From positions 372,001 to 436,000 of the forward strand of contig JAJEJD010000020.1 in the NCBI GenBank assembly GCA_022828125.1: a DNA stretch of 64,000 bases, written 5' to 3'. Shown here in pieces: positions 61,164-64,000 of this stretch. The notes below the pieces were generated by a model. It was not told the origin of the DNA. It made no database searches and was given only the letters and a program-made list of their open reading frames with translations. The position numbers and the translations under genes were made by a program. Every line of letters starts with the position of its first letter. Positions within the stretch are counted from its first letter, which is position 1. Source of the stretch: a bacterium (GTDB taxonomy: Bacteria; UBA8248).

Positions 61164-62165
61164 TCAGTGCCCCCTGATCTCCGAAACATCCACCACGCGC
61201 CCGCTCTTCGCACTCTCGACGATCGACTCCAGGACGGCCACCACTTCGCGCGCCGCTCTTCCGTCCGTCTCCGGTGTGGCCTCACCGCGGATGCACCTGC
61301 CGAATTCCTGTATTTCTTCTGCGAGCGCATCGCCACCGTCCACGGAAAGCTCGCTCCTTTGGGTTTCATCCTTTTTCTGGAGATACAGCCGCTCCCCCTC
61401 GTCCTCGCTCCACGCGGAGGCTTCGGTGCCGTGGGCCGACGTCGTGCACTGCTTGGAGGTGACGTAGCAGGTGGTGATGTAGCCGAGCGGACCGCTCTCG
61501 TATTCGAGGATGATGTTCGTCACGTCGTCCAGATTGCCCGCGGCGTAGAGTTGCTTGCTGAACGCGCTCACCCGCTTCGCCGGGCCAGCCAGGTACTGGA
61601 GATTGTCCACCATGTGGACGCCCAGCCCCGTCATCCCCCCCGCCGGGCATTCCGCCGGGTCGTTACGCCAGCCGCTTCTCGGGTTTTGCCCGTTGGGGTT
61701 CGAAAGGTTCGCCTCCAGGGCGTGAACCATCCCCAGCGCGCCCTCGTCTATCATCGCGCGTATCCGGCGGTTCGCGCCCTGCCGCCTCCTGTGGTGTCCC
61801 ACCAGCATCGTAACGCCAGCTCTTTCAGTAGCTTCGATGCACTTGTCCGCATCCGCCACCGTCAGGGTGAGCGGCTTTTCGACGAAAACGTGCTTGCCCG
61901 CCGATGCGGCCTGCGTGATCAGGTCCGTATGCGTGGAATGGGGCGTGGCGATGAGAATCCCCTCCACCTCGCTGTCTTTCAGAACTTCTTCGAAGGACGC
62001 CGCCGGGCGGCACCCGAATTTCTTCGCGAACTCCTCGCGCGAGGACTCGGTTCTCGTGAAGCACCGGGTTATTTCCACGTTTCCCGCCCTTTTCGCGGCA
62101 TTCGCCAGCATGGTTCCCCAGTTGGCCAGGCCGATGGACGCCAGCCGTACTTTTTCATCCGTCAT
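61164..62165 (-). CDS. Gfo/Idh/MocA-family oxidoreductase
   Basis: The protein is 333 residues from ATG 62165, with GGAG upstream. An NAD(P)-binding Rossmann start (V-R-L-A-S-I-G-L-A-N-W-G) and the family motif E-K-P-L-T-L-T precede a larger substrate domain with H-M-V-D. These enzymes oxidise or reduce sugar- and inositol-like compounds. It is divergent from the bicupin gene. The 248-base gap between them shows no clear promoter. Confidence 0.82.
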   Translation of the reverse strand: MTDEKVRLASIGLANWGTMLANAAKRAGNVEITRCFTRTESSREEFAKKFGCRPAASFEEVLKDSEVEGILIATPHSTHTDLITQAASAGKHVFVEKPLTLTVADADKCIEATERAGVTMLVGHHRRRQGANRRIRAMIDEGALGMVHALEANLSNPNGQNPRSGWRNDPAECPAGGMTGLGVHMVDNLQYLAGPAKRVSAFSKQLYAAGNLDDVTNIILEYESGPLGYITTCYVTSKQCTTSAHGTEASAWSEDEGERLYLQKKDETQRSELSVDGGDALAEEIQEFGRCIRGEATPETDGRAAREVVAVLESIVESAKSGRVVDVSEIRGH

Positions 62166-62413
62166 AACAATCTCCAGTATGTTTGATAAGTGCCGTGAAA
62201 ATTCCTTGCTTACGCCCCGTCGCCGGGAAACGCCGGGGGACGCTTCATTATTTTTATCGATCATAAATTGTCAGACGCGACGGGAAAGGGTAACATTCGC
62301 GCCTTGGGTTCAACAAACCTGACAACAATAATTTTTTGATTCCCGGCGACCCCTTGCCGTGATTCACCGAAAACCAATGCCGGGATAATTTCGTCAGAAA
62401 AGGAGTTTATCGG

Positions 62414-63241
62414 ATGCCGTTCCACCGTTTCGAAGAAATCGAGAAAAAAGCCGTCTCGCCCCATCTCTCCTCAGGACAAGGCGCCATCGTCGAGGGGGAA
62501 TACATGTATTTCTGCCAGGTCAGCAAGGTGGCCGGCACGGGTTCGCAAATCCATTACCATCCCAACGAACTCATGATTTTCCCCATACGCGGTAAAATCA
62601 ACGCGCTCGTCGGAAAGGACAGGCGGGTCGTCACGCCGGGCACCTTCGTTCACGTGCCCGCATACGCGCAGCATCAGATGATCGCCACCGAAGACGGTGA
62701 CATGGATTACCTCTACGTGAAGGATCGCTCCTGGACGGTCGTGGGTCTCGACAGGGACCAGGTCGTGCCGGACAAGGCGCCCAGCGTCGAGGAAATCAAC
62801 GAAATGTACGAGGACGGCTCCACCGAAAATCTCGAAAAAGACGCCTCCAAGGCGCAAATCATCGTCGAGGGTCTGAACAACTCCTATTACCCGATACTGC
62901 CTTCCTTCGACGCTCCCGCCTCTTCGGGACGCCACACCGTGTGGATCGAGGGCGGGCGTCTCGCGTTCGGCTACGGCGAGATTCCCGAGGGCTTTGAGGA
63001 TCAGACGGCCGAGAACGCGCACGAGCAGTTCGTCTACGTCTTGAAGGGAGTCATCGACGCCCAGGTGGATGACGAGCGGCAGCAGGCGGGCCCCGGCTCC
63101 ATCATCCACATCCCCAAGGGCTCGAAGCGGAGCCTCTCCACGCAAAGCGGCCAGCACGCGCGCTACGCATCGGTGCGCGCCATGCCGAAACTCGAGGAGA
63201 TGCTGAGGGAAAAGGCGGCGGCCTCGGCCGCGCAAGGCTAA
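62414..63241 (+). CDS. Bicupin protein
   Basis: The 275-residue protein starts at ATG 62414 with AAAGGAG 9 bases before it. It has two cupin domains: the first with H-Y-H-P-N-E and V-H-V-P-A-Y-A-Q-H, the second with H-E-Q-F-V-Y-V-L-K-G and I-I-H-I-P-K-G-S. The first domain keeps a full metal set; in the second the last His is replaced by Lys/Arg. Possibly a dioxygenase or isomerase; not assignable. Confidence 0.75.
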   Translation: MPFHRFEEIEKKAVSPHLSSGQGAIVEGEYMYFCQVSKVAGTGSQIHYHPNELMIFPIRGKINALVGKDRRVVTPGTFVHVPAYAQHQMIATEDGDMDYLYVKDRSWTVVGLDRDQVVPDKAPSVEEINEMYEDGSTENLEKDASKAQIIVEGLNNSYYPILPSFDAPASSGRHTVWIEGGRLAFGYGEIPEGFEDQTAENAHEQFVYVLKGVIDAQVDDERQQAGPGSIIHIPKGSKRSLSTQSGQHARYASVRAMPKLEEMLREKAAASAAQG

Positions 63242-63258
63242 AACGGGGCGAATCGCGC

Positions 63259-63657
63259 ATGGCGAAACACCTGGTGTGCAAAATATCGGAACTGCCCCCC
63301 GGTGCGCGCAAGATCGTCGAGGTCGAGGGCCGCTCCATCGGCGTGTTCAACATCAGGAATGCCCTCTACGCGGTCAGGAATTCCTGCCCGCACCAGGGCG
63401 CGCCGCTTTGCCTCGGCAAGGTCAAGGGAACCATGAAATCCTCCAGGCCCCACAGCTATGAATACGTGATGGACGAGCAGGTGCTCGTGTGTCCCTGGCA
63501 TTGCTGGGAGTTCGACATCACGAACGGACGCTCGGTCTTCAACCCCCACAGGATGCGCGTCAAAACCTATGAGGTGACGCTCGAGGCGGAAGAAGACCCC
63601 TCCATCGAAACGTATGAGGTCACGCTCGAAAAAGACCTGGTGATGCTGCACGTGTGA
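63259..63657 (+). CDS. Rieske [2Fe-2S] protein
   Basis: The protein is 132 residues. The cluster motifs are C-P-H (Cys43, His45) and C-P-W-H (Cys78, His81), as in Rieske ferredoxins that feed ring-hydroxylating oxygenases or in fused reductase domains. It starts 17 bases after the bicupin stop and is probably co-transcribed with it. No oxygenase large subunit is within the window. The next gene is 28 bases downstream. Confidence 0.88.
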   Translation: MAKHLVCKISELPPGARKIVEVEGRSIGVFNIRNALYAVRNSCPHQGAPLCLGKVKGTMKSSRPHSYEYVMDEQVLVCPWHCWEFDITNGRSVFNPHRMRVKTYEVTLEAEEDPSIETYEVTLEKDLVMLHV

Positions 63658-63685
63658 TTCCCCGCCACAGGAGCCGAGAGCACGA

Positions 63686-64000
63686 ATGAGAAAAATCGAG
63701 AAGATAGAACTCTTCCCCGTCGCCATCCCGCTCAACCATCCCTACAAGAGCGCCACGCGCACTGCGACGCATTCAGAGGACATCGTCGTAAAGATCACCT
63801 GCGAGGGCGTTTCCGGCTGGGGCGGAGCGCCGCTGCGCTCGTTCCCGACCGGGGAGACGCTCAAGAGCGCGTACCAGATACTCGATGAATACCTGGTGCC
63901 CGCCGTCGCCGACTGCAGCCCCTTCGACAGGGAACGCATCGTCCACAGGATGGAAAAAGCCATCCCCTTCCACTATTCACCCAAGGCGGCTATCGACTGC
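63686..64000 (+). CDS. Mandelate racemase/muconate-lactonizing enzyme-family protein (partial)
   Basis: The first 105 residues are visible, starting at ATG 63686 with AGGAG upstream. The N-terminal capping domain of the enolase superfamily is recognisable (I-E-K-I-E-L-F-P-V-A-I-P-L-N-H-P-Y-K, then D-I-V-V-K-I-T-C-E-G-V-S-G-W-G). The barrel with the catalytic residues lies beyond the window, so the reaction cannot be assigned. It follows the Rieske gene in the same direction. Confidence 0.8.
   Translation, partial: MRKIEKIELFPVAIPLNHPYKSATRTATHSEDIVVKITCEGVSGWGGAPLRSFPTGETLKSAYQILDEYLVPAVADCSPFDRERIVHRMEKAIPFHYSPKAAIDC

Overview
The window is high-GC, gene-dense bacterial chromosome. I see no tRNA, rRNA, CRISPR array, phage or transposase gene. 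Several features point to a Gram-negative envelope: lipobox lipoproteins with TbpB-like barrels, a periplasmic ZnuA system, SPFH proteins and periplasmic solute receptors. The metabolic mix (form-II CoxL-type molybdoenzyme, several luciferase-like oxidoreductases, AtuA/DUF4387, creatininase, UxaA, cupins, NDP-forming acyl-CoA synthetase) resembles that of uncultured, metabolically versatile environmental lineages. I cannot place it more precisely. TTG starts with good ribosome-binding sites recur. Many intergenic gaps hold non-coding palindromic repeats.

Layout. 1-1944: two TbpB-like surface lipoproteins, the first cut by the window edge. 2218-7390: CoxS-CoxL-CoxM-type molybdenum hydroxylase, a DinB/maleylpyruvate isomerase-type protein and a YacP-like NYN nuclease. 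7391-8053: repeat island. 8054-13771 (minus): peptide/opine ABC operon in the order D-F-A-B-C. 13936-25735: acyl-CoA and organic-acid metabolism (NDP-forming acyl-CoA synthetase, acyl-CoA dehydrogenase, maleate isomerase-like, AtuA plus DUF4387, HD hydrolase, DMT transporter, propionyl-CoA synthetase, and a divergent isopropylmalate dehydratase-like pair). 26135-31229: zinc uptake locus with two ZnuA paralogues flanking a zur-znuC-znuB operon and Zur-box promoters. 31543-38185: five overlapping genes for a SO_0444-type permease fused to an SPFH domain, two further SPFH proteins, a type-I periplasmic receptor and a small membrane protein. 38637-39896: another TbpB-like lipoprotein. 40358-48667: amide, amino-acid and hydroxy-acid genes (M24/creatinase-like, threonine-synthase-like, AzlCD, creatininase, UxaA, M20) separated by repeats. 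48715-49968: NO-type module (Rrf2/NsrR-like regulator, truncated globin, DUF1971). 50207-56266: small oxidoreductases, including an AhpD-like gene with an in-frame TGA and a SECIS-like hairpin (a probable selenoprotein), and three luciferase-like enzymes. 56530-59132: TSUP permease and an ABC ATPase/permease pair. 59639-64000: cupins, aspartoacylase-like, Gfo/Idh, Rieske and an enolase-superfamily enzyme cut by the window edge.

The strongest candidate for an undescribed system is 31543-38185. A membrane permease with CSCS and CASAST motifs and a His/Asp-rich loop is physically fused to an SPFH scaffold. It is translationally coupled to two more SPFH proteins, a periplasmic receptor and a 2-3 TM protein, next to a duplicated Zur-controlled zinc locus. 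I infer a metal-export or metal-homeostasis membrane complex. Substrate and direction are not shown by the sequence. The second most notable item is the probable selenoprotein at 52002-52601.
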